From: Petrolisthes cinctipes
Taxonomy: Eukaryota; Arthropoda; Malacostraca; Decapoda; Porcellanidae
Assembly: GCA_033782935.1 (NCBI GenBank)
Contig: JAWQEG010001349.1
Location: 250,501-314,500 of the forward strand
Direction: 5' to 3'
Length of the DNA: 64,000 nt
Shown here: in pieces, positions 11,612-23,500 of the stretch
Numbering within the stretch: position 1 is the first letter of the stretch
Layout: every line of letters begins with the position of its first letter
Program-made: the position numbers and the translations under genes
The notes under the pieces: generated by a model
What the model was told of the DNA's origin: nothing
Database searches by the model: none
Seen by the model: only the letters and a program-made list of their open reading frames with translations

Positions 11612-11830
11612 CAGCCGTTTTCTCAGTCGCTCGGACCACCCACCCGAGCCTCGTTTGCTAGCACCTGAGCGAGTTTTGGTTTTCTCAGTGGTGTTTCTGA
11701 GGCCGCCCGAGCCCTCTTCCCGACCACATTATCTGAACACTCGGGCACCCGAGCTCGGAAGCTATACCCCTCCCAGTGCTCGCCCGAGTCGGGCAGCCTG
11801 CACTATAAATAATCTCTATTTCATAACAAA
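11612..11830 (+). repeat. Harbinger left inverted repeat and CCCGAG subterminal array
   Basis: The terminal 25 bases match the inverted right end. For about 190 bases inward the DNA is GC-rich, with scattered CCCGAG/CTCGGG words unlike the AT-rich interior. The right end (about 15700-15878) has the same words, including CTCGGGCGCCCGAG-like palindromes. These are candidate transposase-binding sites. Confidence 0.7.
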
Positions 11831-12200
11831 GCATATTCTTTCCTCTTAAATCTGTCAGAGAAGTACCAATAAGTTTTATTTACATGATATAATGCCTGTA
11901 ATTAGTATATTTGTGGATATACCTAAACCTTTACAAGAAGTTTGTGGTACCCTCACTAATTATAGCCAACAACAACATTCATCAGCCAGCACCTCCTGTC
12001 AACCAAATTCCAGTTGAATTCCTGCATCATCAGTTGAAAAACAATGGTAAATACTTACTGAGTTCTATATATTCCATTCATGAGATGATGAGAGTACAAT
12101 ATTAAGTTAACAGTTAAGGATACATTAAGTGATTTATTTATTTATTGTTATGGTGTACTGTAATCTTACTGTAACTTAAGGTATAAATCCACATTTTCAG

Positions 12201-12731
12201 GACGTCCAGCACGAGATCTTTGCTGGAATATTGGATGAGTTTGATAAGGAGGAGTGGCAGCCAAGAAGGTTACCCCCAATTGTGCCATGGCATACCTAAC
12301 GTTAACTTAGCTGAACACGAATTTGTTCAGAGATTCAGATTGTCCAAGGATGCTGTGAGTGACTTTCTTTAGGAAATCAGACCTCGTTTGCCAAGAGTTG
12401 CTAATGGTAGAGGTAAGTTAAGGGTAAACATATAGTTTAGCCACAGAACAGGGAACTACAATTTCCCTTATAAGGAAAAACAACAATCTATGAAAGAGCT
12501 GCAGATTTTCATACATATTTGTTGTTCTATTCATTTTTATCTATAATATTGAGTGGAAATCACTTGTATACATATCCCCTAGCCAATAATCTTATGGGTG
12601 GGGAAAAACATATTATTTTGGATAATTGGCAATGAATAATTGCCAAATTATTGTAATTATTCCAACCTGACCTGACCTAACCTAAACTGAAAATATGAAT
12701 AGAACAACAACAAAAAAAAAAAAAAAAAAAA

Positions 12732-12827
<96 letters not shown>

Positions 12828-13380
12828 AACAAGAAATACATACCGATACAGAGAATTCTCAGATATTTTGCTAAACTATAGCATACATTTATCAAGTTAA
12901 GATATTGTTTACTTTTTAATTTTCAGTACATTTTGTCTGCAGTGCTACTCAGTTTATGATACTGTTTCTTTATTGTGCATCCTTTTCATAATCAACATTT
13001 AAGTAACTAATTTTTTCTTCCATTGTCTTATAGGATGTAGTGTACCACAGTATCTTCAGCTTCTTGCTGCACTGAGATACATGGCAACTGGAAACTTCCA
13101 TATATCAATGGGGGATTGCCTGGAGATGTCCACAGCATCGGTAGAGAGGATAGCAACTGCTATTGCTCATCTGACTCTAAGATATATTATATTCCCTGGA
13201 CAGAATGAAACGCAGATAATTGTGGAGGTGTTTCATATATGCCTGGAGTGATTGGATCCATAGACTGTAGCCATATTAAAATCCAGAGTCCAGGAGGAAA
13301 TAATGCCGAGCTATATCATTGCAGAAAAGGATATATGTCTCTTAATGTTCAAGCCTTGGGATTCCTCTCTAAAATTTTAC
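12201..13380 (+). pseudogene. Harbinger-type transposase relic with introns
   Basis: A first coding segment (about 12201-12420) gives LAEHEFVQRFRLSKDAVSDFL, the helix-rich N-terminal region of HARBI1-like nucleases, then an in-frame TAG and EIRPRLPRVANGRG followed by a GTAAGT donor. A second segment (about 13033-13380) gives LAALRYMATGNFHISMGDC, then after a frame change GVIGSIDCSHIKIQSPGG, holding the first catalytic Asp, and RKGYMSLNVQALG. The rest of the DDE domain is not legible downstream. The enzyme would cut and paste the element, but this copy has a stop and a frameshift and looks dead. Confidence 0.75.
12666..12830. repeat. CCTAA-like units, A tract and TA microsatellite
   Basis: A few CCTGA/CCTAA pentamers at 12666-12690 are followed by about 25 A and a pure TA run at 12736-12824. 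This is low-complexity DNA within the Harbinger element, between the two transposase segments. Confidence 0.8.
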
Positions 13381-13550
13381 GTGTAAATCTCCATAATATC
13401 ATTCATACTCTTTAAATTATATTTTTCATATAAGTCTGCATAATATCATTCATACTCTTTAAATTATAATTTACATGTAAGTCTCCATAATATCATTCAT
13501 ACTCTTTAAATTATAATTTACATGTAAGTCTCCATAATAAACTGTTTTCT
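13371..13550. repeat. 47-bp tandem repeat, about 3.6 copies
   Basis: Units contain CATAATATCATTCATACTC and an AATTTACATGTAAGTCTC word. They lie in direct tandem just after the last legible transposase codons, presumably in an intron. The later units are almost identical, so expansion is recent. Confidence 0.85.
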
Positions 13551-14399
13551 TATAGATTTCAAAGCACTGAGAAAAGTAAATGAAGAATCAGTGATTACAA
13601 GTATCTATTTTATTAAGGTATGTAATTTATATATGACATAATTCAGGATATTATTATATTATACTATATATATGAATTCAAATTTCACTAAATAAAATGT
13701 GATGGAAATAAATATTTGAGTTTACTAATTAACCAATAAATAAAAAAACTATAGTAACGACAGCTGACTCTGACCTTAAAATTATCGTACTCTGGTGACA
13801 CTTCAAATGTAAAGTACGGTACATTGTTGTGTTGCCAAGGTACCATGATTTAAGGGTCAAAGTTGACTGCTGCAGCTATAGCTGTAGACCAGGATTAGAA
13901 GAGATTTATTCGCAAGAAATATATGTATTCAAATATATGCTGAGGAGATGAGGCTGCAAGCTGAGTAGATGGCTTGTGCACTCGAATACACTGCAGTCTT
14001 ATGGATGATGGTTTGTACACAGGAAGATCCACCTTGCTCAATGAAAATGGCTCGAGAATGCTGCAGTCATCTGTCTCTTCCAGGGAACCATCAACTGTAC
14101 CTGTTAATGCATTAAGCTACATAAGTATCCAGCTTCTTCCAGCCGAACCAGAAATTGGCACAGTCTGACCCTGCTTGTGAATTATGTTTGGGCAGTGCAG
14201 TAAATATAAGAATGAAATTTCTAGAGATTATACAGTATTCCAAATACACAGAACTGACCAATACAGGACCTATCAATTTTTCACACTATGATTTGATGTA
14301 TGTGGTGACACATGTAATAATATCTATGTTATGCTTTAATGTAATACAACTATTAAAATTTGTATCCTTACTACAGTCTTTACTATTCTGTTGAGGGTC

Positions 14400-15652
14400 A
14401 TCTTCATCGTCTTCCAGGAACCGAGACAAGCACGAGTTCTCAAAAATTTTGTGTGGTAAGAGCAGTAAACCTGGGATGATGTCCTGGACAATTTTCTAAA
14501 ACTCATCAAACTTGGCTGGTGTTCAAGGAGGTCCACCGCCAGTTTGGTTAATTTTCTTGACATTCTGCATGATATTTTTTCATTCTGTGAAAGAGAAGAT
14601 AATCCAATTAGAGAAATGACAAGAATTTAGGAGTAAAACTATGGAATCACACATCCATCCATTTGTGTGTTTTGTTTTATTTTAAGAACTACTTGTGGAA
14701 AATTATGTATTATAATCCTTCTGCCACCCTTCTCCTACTACTACAGTCTTGTGGTAGAGCCTGGGAATTTATGGGTTTTGGATGTGGGAAAATACACAAA
14801 TTAGGAATAAATTGATCTTACCTAATCTGGACCTAACCTTGGCATTCTTCGGTACGGACCAAATGTTATCTGCTGATCAAGAGATACATTTATGACCTAT
14901 TTCATTGCTTAAGTGAGCACGACCAACAACTAAATCCTTCATGATAATATAGTGCATAATGTGAGGTATAAGTTTGCCAATTTTCATTTAAATACATGAG
15001 GTGGCATGATTTCTGAGATTATCCTATAAATTTATTAAATCTATATCAGCAAATAAGATCATGCATGAAAAATTATAAATTTTGAAACATATTCATGCAT
15101 TGTTAATTAGAAATGCCATTTGGGCCTCTTGTGAAACTCCATCTGAGACCTAATATGTGCAAGCTATGAAAAATATCACTCTTACAACCAACAAAACAAG
15201 CAGAGGTTGGTGCAATATTACCCTAGGCTTCATGAATTAACTTACAATTGGGACAAAGTATGGGGTTACATTTGGTACCTGTAGGCCAGTGGTTCTGTTA
15301 ACTCACCTGGTTGGTTACCCAACACCATCATCAGTCTAAGACAAGGACAATTATATAGAACAACATACTTTGGTATAAAAGTAACAGAATAACTATATAA
15401 CTCTGCTCTTATGATAAATTAGACTGACTTACTTCGAATCCATTCCCGGGATCGTTTCAGCTGCATGTCTGTCTTCCTTTCAGACATGAAGAAGTGGATG
15501 TTGTATTGTTTCTCCACTTCCTTCCATGCTTTCTTCCACTGAGGAATAGCATTATACTCTCCTTTCTTTGAATTTATTATAGGATGGTGTGTAATCAAGG
15601 TCACTAGGAACAACTTCTGCTCCAAGTTGAGTGGTGTACCTCTGGTTGCCAT
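14400..15652 (-). pseudogene. Myb/SANT-like accessory gene of the Harbinger element
   Basis: Exon 1 (15652 down to about 15429) starts MATRGTPLNLEQKLFLVTLI. It continues with HHPIINSKKGEYNAIPQWKK, KAWKEVEKQYN and KTDMQLKRSREW, a trihelix Myb/SANT-like fold, and runs into a GTAAGT donor after TGG ATT CGA A. An exon-2-like segment (about 14400-14575) after a TTTCACAG acceptor encodes the family hallmark INQTGGGPP, then KIVQDIIPGLLLLPHKIFE and an acidic tail. Exon 2 has at least two stops and a frame problem. In PIF/Harbinger elements this partner protein binds DNA and brings the transposase to the nucleus; that role is inferred from the family. It converges on the transposase. Confidence 0.65.
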
Positions 15653-15881
15653 GGTGATGAAGGTGGTTTGTTAACATTTGGTCTGTAAGTATTACCAACC
15701 ACCGCAGGCTGCTCGAGCAATGTTGCCAACCCTCACCAGTCCACGCGCGTGCTGGGATACGAGGCTCGGAGGGCTCTCGGACTGACTGAGAAATCGAATA
15801 CCCAATCTCGGGCGCTGGCGTCCGAGGCTCGGGTTCGGGCGCCCGAGCGCGCCGTCCGAGGGACTGAGAAAACGGCTGCTA

Positions 15882-16262
15882 GTAACCACTTCACCCAAGG
15901 TTGGGGGGAAGTGGGAAGAAGAAAAGAAAACACCAGAAAAGGATAATACCAGCCCTAATTAACTAATGTTTGAGATCAACCTCTCAACCCTCACTAAGGT
16001 GGTCCGACTGTGTCTATTCACACCCAGAGCTATCAGTGGGGTAGTCCACCATAGGTAGGAGGCAAAGTTGATCTCAATATAAAGATATAGACACCTACTA
16101 TATATACTACCAGCTATGGAGGGAATGAATACTAGCTAATCCTAGTGGTCACCAGAAGGGTGAAAAAAAAGAAACTACTTCCGGTGCGGCAGACCCTGGC
16201 AGCTAGAGGAGAGAGCATAAAACATACAACCTCTCTCTCCACGACCCAGTCTCAAAGTCCCT
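15882..16262 (-). other. 5' UTR of LINE copy A
   Basis: This matches the leader of copies C-E on the minus strand, starting with ACTTTGAGACTGGGTCG (near 16260) and ending at the CCACTT...AAGTGG hairpin just upstream of the ORF1 start position. The sequence beyond 16262 is not shared with the other copies. Confidence 0.8.
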
Positions 16263-16551
16263 TAGATGACACTCACTTCTTGGCTTCTCCTCAGCCAGAC
16301 ATTACCTCGGGTATACAAATTATAACAGGAATGGTAACTCCCAAGAAACTACTCTCCCTCTGTCGACTGTAGGTGGAATTAAGGTTTCGAAACACAGGGG
16401 AAAGGTAGTAGAGGTCACGAGTTCGAATAACCTTCCCCTTGTTGACCTCGAGATGGAACTGCTGGGGGTCGAGACCACGAGCCCGTAACAATATCCACAT
16501 GCCATACTGCCCTGCATAAATTATATTGTCATTGAGTGTGGAGTGAATTAT

Positions 16552-16631
<80 letters not shown>

Positions 16632-19344
16632 AGGGTATATTTGGGCAGGAGGTTTTCTTTCAAACAATTATGGTTGAAGGCGATGGTAAGTTCGGCATTA
16701 TATATTTTCCTAAGAAGATTTTCTTTATTTCTGATTGTCTTTTTAAGAGAACTGATCCTCCTTTTTTCCTTCTTTTGCTCACTTTTTCTCTCCACTGCCC
16801 CCTCTCTCCCCCCTCTTTCTCTCCACTGCTCCCTCCCTTCCCCCTCTTTCTCTCCACTGCTCCCTCCCACCCCCTTCTTTTTCTTAACTGTCCCCTCTCT
16901 CCCCCTTCTTTCTCTCCATTGCTCCCTCCATCCCATCTCTACCTAACATGCGCCCTCCATCCTCATCTGTCTCTCTTGATCCCTTCCTCCCTCTCTTCCT
17001 CTCTCCTTCATTCCCACAACTTATCCTCTAACTCTCTCTATTTGTCGTTTTCCCTTCCTCTTTCCACTTACTCACACTCTCTTCTATCCTAATGACTCTC
17101 ATACTCCAAATGTTTTACCTCGTATTGAGTTCGAATTTCTTTCGTATAAATTGTTTTTATCTATGAGTAGCGTTTCCTAACCTATTCCTTGTATCTAGTG
17201 GTTTATTAAAGGTATCTATTTTTTGTCTGACTTATATTTCTTAGTGATTTTTTAATCTGATGGATCATGAAATCAAAGAGTTTGCTTGCTGGTTGGATTT
17301 CTTGGCTATCAACCAGAGGCATATAGCCAAAGGTCATTAAGCTAAAAGAGTTTGTTTATCACATGGGTGGACTCCACATTTCTCCTAGACTTTACACTTT
17401 CCATCATTCCAGTCTAACGACAGGTTGGAATCTTTTTAGCCTTGCCCACTAATATTTTCAAATAAGAGTGTAAAATATATTAAAATTCATGTTCTTTTTT
17501 TTGCTCTCTCTGCTTTTGTTTATAAAGCGGCGCCACATCAAAATCAATCTGTGGTCTGCACCCCTACATTCCCAATAATGCTAACATTCATTTAATTTAA
17601 TTTCTGATTCAGCAAGAAAGTCCTAATGGAGATAAGAAGCTCCTTCACATATATAGTTATTCATATTGGATTGTGTGTACTGATGTTAAAACTGTGAAGT
17701 TTTTTTTATCCGTATACTATAGGAGACCTGGTATTGGTAGTGAAATGCAGTGGTATGAATATAGTGTTAGGCACTGCCATGATATGTTTTTTGTTTTTTC
17801 TTAAATGTATAAATACTATGTTATTCCTTATTTTAATGTAACTTTTTTCTTGAGTTTTTACACTTTTTTTATGGTTACAATCAATTTTTTACACATTAAT
17901 TTGACAATTGATTAATAAAAATTTGTTTTTTTATGATGCTACGGAGAAACGGTGGACAGGCACGAACTGACCAGAGGTGGTTGAATCACATTTGTTTTCG
18001 ACTTCGTTCGGCTGCATGAATCTTTCAAATCTCTATGTTTGAAGCCAAAGGATTCATACTCATTGTAATACTGTTTTCTGTCCTTGGCTGCCGTCAATAC
18101 CCTGCTAAATTAGCAAAGTTTTTCGGGATAGAATACAAGGGAATTCGTAGAATCATAAGCCCGATAAAATTACGATACTACGACACAATTACGACACAAT
18201 AATATTATGACAGCCAACTTGGCGGAGCTTAACTTATCTGAAAATGATCCAGATGTATTAATACCTCATTTCCGAGAATGAATGGTTCTGTGCTTACTCA
18301 TGTTAAAATCTTTTCCTTGGATTTATATAAGTTCAAGGACCAATGTCTAAAATGGGAACAGTAATACTTGTGCAGCTATGTTGAACAAATATTTTTTATG
18401 TAAAAACGTAAACATTCGTAATTTCTCGTTTACGGTAAACAAGGGTCATGTGCTTTAACCAGGGTTGTCGAGTGTTTGCAAAGGTTTGAAATTGCTTCAT
18501 TAATTATTAGCCGAAAATAATAATGTGGCTAATACTGAACTTTGGGCTCAGAATGGGAATTATAACTAAATAACACACACACATACACAAGAGAGAGAGA
18601 GAGAGAGAGTAATCGAGGGAGGGAGGGAGGTAGGGAGAAAGGAGAGACAGGCAGTGGGAGCGAAGGAAGTAGCAGGGGAGACAGAGGCGGAGGGAGGTAG
18701 CACGGGAGACGGAGAGGGGGAAGGGAAGGAGCAGGAGACAGAGAGGGAGGGGAGGAGGGGGATGGGAAATGGAAACCTTAATATTCATCAATAAAATCAT
18801 TCTAATTTCCCAGTAAATACAGTTTGACTGAATAGATGGATAAACCACAATATTCATAGAATATTACTTCAAGGTATAATATTATTATACAGTATATAAC
18901 TATGAGAATGTGAAAGGAAAATGAGGTAGGAAATAGAGGATATCATACATCTGGACATGGGGGATGGGGTTCAGTGTTACCAGGTGAATTCTGCGTGAGG
19001 AAAATCTGAGGTGGGTAAGAATATTTGTGGTCAATAGTACATTACTGGTTTTTTTTTTAGAGAGGTAAGAGGTGTGTATGTGTGTCGGAGTAAGTCAGGT
19101 AACTCTACTTAATCGGACTTTAAATTGTACGCTTGTTTGGCAAGAAAACCATTTGTGTGCTAGTTTTTGTAATATTTGTATTTATAAGACTATAATGCTT
19201 GTATTATAGATCTCACCAACTCGGCCAAGTTACTGAAGATAGTCAGTGCACCGTGGAGGGAGAATTTCATGTTAATGATAACTGCAGCATTAGTGTGTGT
19301 CAACACAACCTCCTTCTTCCATATCAAGGTAAGGAGATTAATAG
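16263..19344. other. non-coding flank with simple repeats
   Basis: I see no gene in these 3 kb. It holds a TA microsatellite (16553-16629), a CT-rich minisatellite with a unit of about 34 bases resembling CTCCACTGCTCCCTCCC (16790-16935), and a GA/GGGAG-rich tract (18587-18770). Open frames over these repeats are compositional artefacts. Confidence 0.6.
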
Positions 19345-19568
19345 TAAATACAGTCTCGCCCCAACCTTACTGGAGTGAAGACGTGTTCCTGGCGCTCTGC
19401 CTGTATTGTTGTTTCTTGTTTGTTCTTGTTCGTGTATTGTTGTTTCTGTGGTGTTCTAGGTGTTGTTTATCTGTTCTATCTCGTTTTGTTGTGGTTCTAT
19501 GTGTGTATGTTCGTGTGTGTTCATGTGTGTTCAGTTGTTCGCTTCCCATCTAGGCCTTGCCTGGCCTG

Positions 19569-19748
19569 ATGGAGAGCGAGGATTCGGATGTGGCTTCCTG
19601 CCTGGAGGCCGACTTGGCCATGTCGGAAGAGGATGAGTTTCCTATCGAGGATCACTGGCCTGAGCTGCCTTCTCGCAACCCTCCACCCCTCTCCTCGGTC
19701 ACTCAGCAGCTCAGGTTGCAGCCTTCCACCTACTCAACCTCTACCAAG
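19569..19748 (+). pseudogene. ORF1 N-terminal segment of the split LINE relic
   Basis: An ATG at 19569 opens MESEDSDVASCLEADLAMS, followed by EEDEFPIEDHWPELPSRN and a Ser/Thr/Pro stretch ending STYSTSTK where the gypsy LTR begins at 19749. The acidic and then Pro/Ser-rich composition fits the N terminus of a LINE ORF1. The continuing sequence (DASSDSSQDSDGVDCLPPP) is found beyond the insertion at 50069. Confidence 0.5.
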
Positions 19749-20390
19749 TGTTACGTAGTGTTTATTATTCCTAATGACTTGACACTCTTGACAAGTGCTC
19801 CACATATTACTTCGATTCACTCACCTGTTTCGAAGCTTAGATTAGGACTGTAACTGCACAGCCAGACACTAGATATTTTGTGACTGTATATATTATAATA
19901 CTGTATTTTACTTGTATTTCATGTAGGCTGTATGTATGTGTTTCAGTACTACTATTTTGTTATTTATTAGAGATTGGGATAGTATAGTATTAATGTTATT
20001 TGTTTTACGTATGAGAGTATGGGCTCCATACCATCACTATAAAAAGCCAGTCGGAGTATTCATTGAGCAGTCTGCCTCCTGCTTCTGCTTCGCTCTTTGC
20101 TTAGGCATATATAAGTATTCTGTGGATTTCAGTGTGAGACACCAAGCTGGCTGTTTTGTGTATTCGTATGTATTATTTATTATATTTGAATGTATTATAG
20201 GTGTATATATTTTGTGTGTTATTACTTTTGGGATATTTGTTAGGTTGTGGTTTATTTAATATATGAATATTGGTAAAAGTCTCTTTGGTTATTTAATCCT
20301 TCACTCATGTTACATAAAGAGGGAAAAGCAGTTTGAAAAAAGGGAGTAATTTTGCTGTTGTTACGTGTTTGGCCCTTCTGGCACGTAACA
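19749..20390 (+). repeat. 5' LTR of the Gmr1-like element
   Basis: The 642-bp LTR begins TGTTACGTAG and ends CACGTAACA. The last 32 bases form their own short inverted repeat (TGTTACGTG and CACGTAACA around GGCCCTTC). It matches the 3' LTR almost perfectly. It lies directly after the coding segment of the older LINE relic. Confidence 0.95.
20038..20074 (+). promoter_or_regulatory. predicted LTR core promoter
   Basis: TATAAAAA at 20038-20045 is followed by GCAGTC with its A at 20069, 31 bases downstream of the first T. That spacing and the CAGTC word fit an arthropod TATA plus initiator promoter (consensus TCAKTY). The upstream TCATTGAG overlaps the LINE target. The start site is inferred, not measured. 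Confidence 0.6.
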
Positions 20391-20393
20391 AAT

Positions 20394-20411
20394 TGGGGGC
20401 CTGTCCGGGAT
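20394..20411 (+). other. primer-binding site
   Basis: TGGGGGCCTGTCCGGGAT lies three bases after the LTR. It differs at two positions from the well-known tRNA-Pro-complementary site of mammalian gammaretroviruses, so a tRNA-Pro-like primer is likely. Confidence 0.65.
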
Positions 20412-20503
20412 CTCAACCCACTTGAGTTAGTTTTGTTTGGAGTTCATAACTTGCTATATGTGATACAGCTTGAGTATATTAATTTTGTATTAAGCTTTTA
20501 ATC

Positions 20504-23500
20504 ATGTCTTTTAACGCAGAAGAATTCATTAAGACACCGACTGTTGAACAGTTAACTGCATCCATGAGAAAGAGTGATTGGGTAACATTAGCTAACTTTT
20601 ATAAGGTAGAAATAAAGTCTGGTAGTACGAAAAGTGAATTGAAAGAGTGTGTACTTCAACAACTTGTGCTTAAAGAAATTTTATCACTGGAAGCTTTGGA
20701 TTCAATTGAGGATAAACAGTCAAGCGATAATCTTATGCAGTTAAAAAGATTGGAACTTGAAGACAAGAAAGCTCAAAGAGCACATGAATTGTTGCTTAAA
20801 GAAATTGAAGCCAATGAAAGAGAAAAGGAAAGACAATTTTGTATTCATAATCCAGCTGCAGCAATGAGTAATTCAAGTAACGACTTTGATGTTTCTAAGA
20901 ACATAAAATTTGTTCCTAAATTTGATGAAGATAGTCCCGATGATTTTTTCTGTTTATTTGAGAAAATAGCCAAACATATGGAGTGGCCTACGTCTCGGTG
21001 GAGTTTCTTAGCTCAGTCAGTTTTTGTTGGTAAGGCTCGTTCTGTGTTTGTCAGCCTTCAAGATGACCAGTCAAATAACTATGTAATTCTTAAGGAATGT
21101 GTACTTGGTGCTTATGATCAAATCCCTGAGAATCATAGACAGACGTTCAGGAAGTGTAAAATAGAAGAGAGTCAAACTTACCTTGAGTTTGTGAGACATA
21201 AGACTAAATTGTTTGACAGGTGGTTAAGGTCCTGTAATGTTCACGACTATGATTCACTGAAGGAATTGATCTTGCTAGAAGAAATTCTTAGACAAATGCC
21301 ACTACCTGTTAGGTTGTATTTACAAGAAAGGGAAGTAACAAATGTTGACAAAGCAGCCAGTCTAGCAGAAAATTATAGGTTGTCTCACCCTGATTCACAT
21401 TTCAGAGCGAAGCAGAAGGGTAATGATGTTACCAGGAGAGCGTCTCACTTATATTCACAACAGGGTGGTAAGAGTAGTTTGAGTGGTGCCTCTTTACCTG
21501 ACTCCTCTAAAACATTTGAGACTTCTAGTGAACTGCCCTTTGTTAGTAAACCTGATACACCAGATAAACAGTCTACTTCTAAATTCTGCAGTTACTGCAA
21601 GAAATTTAATCATGTTATCAGTGATTGTAATATTTTAAAGGCTAAAGAAGCAAGGAAATCTAAAGAATCTGTTTTGACCACTAATTACAGTGATGGTGAA
21701 AATAATATAGAGTCCAGTGTCACTAAAATTCCAGACAAGTTTAAACCATTTGTATTTCAAGGTTCAGTTTCTATTAATGAACATGCCACTAGTTCTCCCA
21801 TAACCATTTTAAGGGATACAGCTGCTTCACACAGCATCATTGTAAGGAATGCAATGCCTGATGTATTAGATGACTGTTATACAGGGCAGAATATTCTCTT
21901 AAATGGAATCGGTGGTTGTGTATCTGTTCCTTTGGCTAAACTTTATTTGAAGTCGGATCTGCTCTCTAAATTTGTCACTGTAGGAGTTCAAGATTCTTTG
22001 CCAGTAGAAGGTGTTCAATTTCTATTGGGTAATGATGTTGCAGGTGGGAAAATTCTGCCTGATCCTATTGTAACGCCTACACCTTTTGAAGCTAGCCACA
22101 CGGTTCAACTTGAAAAAGAATTCCCAAATTTGTTTCCAGCTTTTGCGATCACTAGAAATATGACAAGGAATAATCATGATGTCCTTGATAACAATGCATA
22201 TGGTTCCAATGTAAATGACAACCCTAGTGGTTTCGATATCAGTTCCCTTTTTGAGGATTCAACAGTAGATTCAGAGTCAAGTAAGAATACACAAGTACAA
22301 GATGTAAGTCAAATTTCGGTAACATCTGACATGCTAAGGAAAGCTCAAGCAGAGGAACCTGATTTGAAGCAATATTTTGACAGAACTATAGAACATAAAG
22401 ATATTGGTAATCATCCTCAATGCTACTATTTGAAAAACGGTATCCTTATGAGAAAATATAGACTTTGTCACACCCCTGCTGATGAGGCTTGGAATGAATA
22501 TCACCAGATCGTGGTCCCAACTAAATATAGATCTGAAATTTTGTCCTTGGCACATAATCATATTAATGGACACTTGGGAATTGCTAAAACATATCATAAG
22601 ATTTTGAGACATTTTTTCTGGCCTAGGATTAAAAAAGATGTTTCACAATATTGTAAGATTTGCCACGAATGTCAAATAACGGGCAAACCAAATCAAATAA
22701 TCAAACCTGCTCCACTAATGCCCATTCCAATATGTGATGAACCCTTCAACAAAGTTGTCATAGACTGTGTGGGTCCTCTTCCTAGGACACGTAGTGGTAA
22801 TCAGTTTCTTTTAACAATAATGTGCACAACCACCCGATACCCAGAAGCAATACCTATGCGAAGAATAACCAGTAAACAGATTGTTAAGGCACTGACTAAA
22901 TTTTTCACACAATATGGAATACCTCGCATAGATCAGTCAGATCAAGGTTCACCTTTTGCATCTAATATGTTCAAACAGGTGATGGAGGAGTTAGGAGTGC
23001 ACCAGCATCATTCCACTGCTTATCACCCGGAATCCCAAGGGGTATTAGAAAGGTTTCACCAAACTTTAAAATCAATGTTGACAAAGTACTGTAGTGAGAA
23101 TAGTGTTGATTGGGACGAAGCTGTTCATTTTGTTCTTTATGGCATACGTAGTAGTAAACAGGAGTCATTGGGTTTCACACCATTTGAGCTGGTATATGGT
23201 CATGAGGTTCGTGGACCTCTAAAGGTATTAAAAGACTCATGGCTAGATGATACTCCCAAGAAATCACTTTTAACTTATGTTTTCCAGTTCAAAAGTAGGC
23301 TCACAAAAGCATTGGAGTTTGCTAAAAACAATTTGCAAAAGTCCCAAGACAACATGAAATCTCACTATGACAAGTGTTCAGAGCAGAGAAGTTTTAAACC
23401 AGGTGATTTAGTTCTATTATTTTTACCCATTCACAAACGACCCTTGCAGTCACGATATTGTGGACCATATACAGTAAAGAAAAAAGTCAACGATGTAAAT

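Larger units (their letters stand above)
11612..15878 (+). mobile_element. PIF/Harbinger-like DNA transposon inserted in LINE copy A
   Basis: The element is bounded by inverted repeats CAGCCGTTTTCTCAGTC at 11612 and its complement ending at 15878. The match extends to 25 bases with one mismatch. Both ends are flanked by CTA (11609-11611 and 15879-15881), a 3-bp target duplication as known for PIF/Harbinger. Cutting it out restores LINE sequence seen in copies C-E (AAGGCAAC next to GTAACC). Inside are a Harbinger transposase relic on the plus strand and a Myb/SANT-like gene on the minus strand, the two-gene layout of this superfamily. Both ends also carry GC-rich subterminal arrays of CCCGAG/CTCGGG. 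Confidence 0.9.
6786..16262 (-). mobile_element. I-like LINE copy A, split by a Harbinger transposon
   Basis: This is a minus-strand member of the same LINE family as copies B-E at 25-49 kb. On the minus strand it has a 5' UTR (15882-16262), ORF1 (10292-11607), ORF2 (7293-10285), a 3' UTR with a TAA microsatellite, an A tract and a terminal hairpin (6786-6818). Damage: ORF1 start changed to AGG, a frameshift in an A run of ORF1, a two-base net loss in ORF2 near 8815, and deletion of about 690 bases that removes RNase H. A 4267-bp Harbinger element sits at the ORF1 start. I found no convincing target duplication around it. Confidence 0.85.

Noticed and set aside
12666..12690. Interstitial arthropod telomere repeat (CCTAA)n
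   Set aside because: Only four or five degenerate units; too short to claim.
15692..15946. Overlapping open frames on both strands
   Set aside because: They cover the GC-rich subterminal array of the Harbinger element and have no family resemblance.
16370..16500. Possible tRNA-derived SINE (GAGTTCGAATA resembles a B box)
   Set aside because: No matching A box at the right distance, no poly(A) or direct repeats; TTCGAA is palindromic and common.
19269..19553. Hydrophobic Cys/Val/Leu-rich frame that could be membrane segments
   Set aside because: GT-rich composition over a probable 5' UTR of the LINE relic; no conserved motif.
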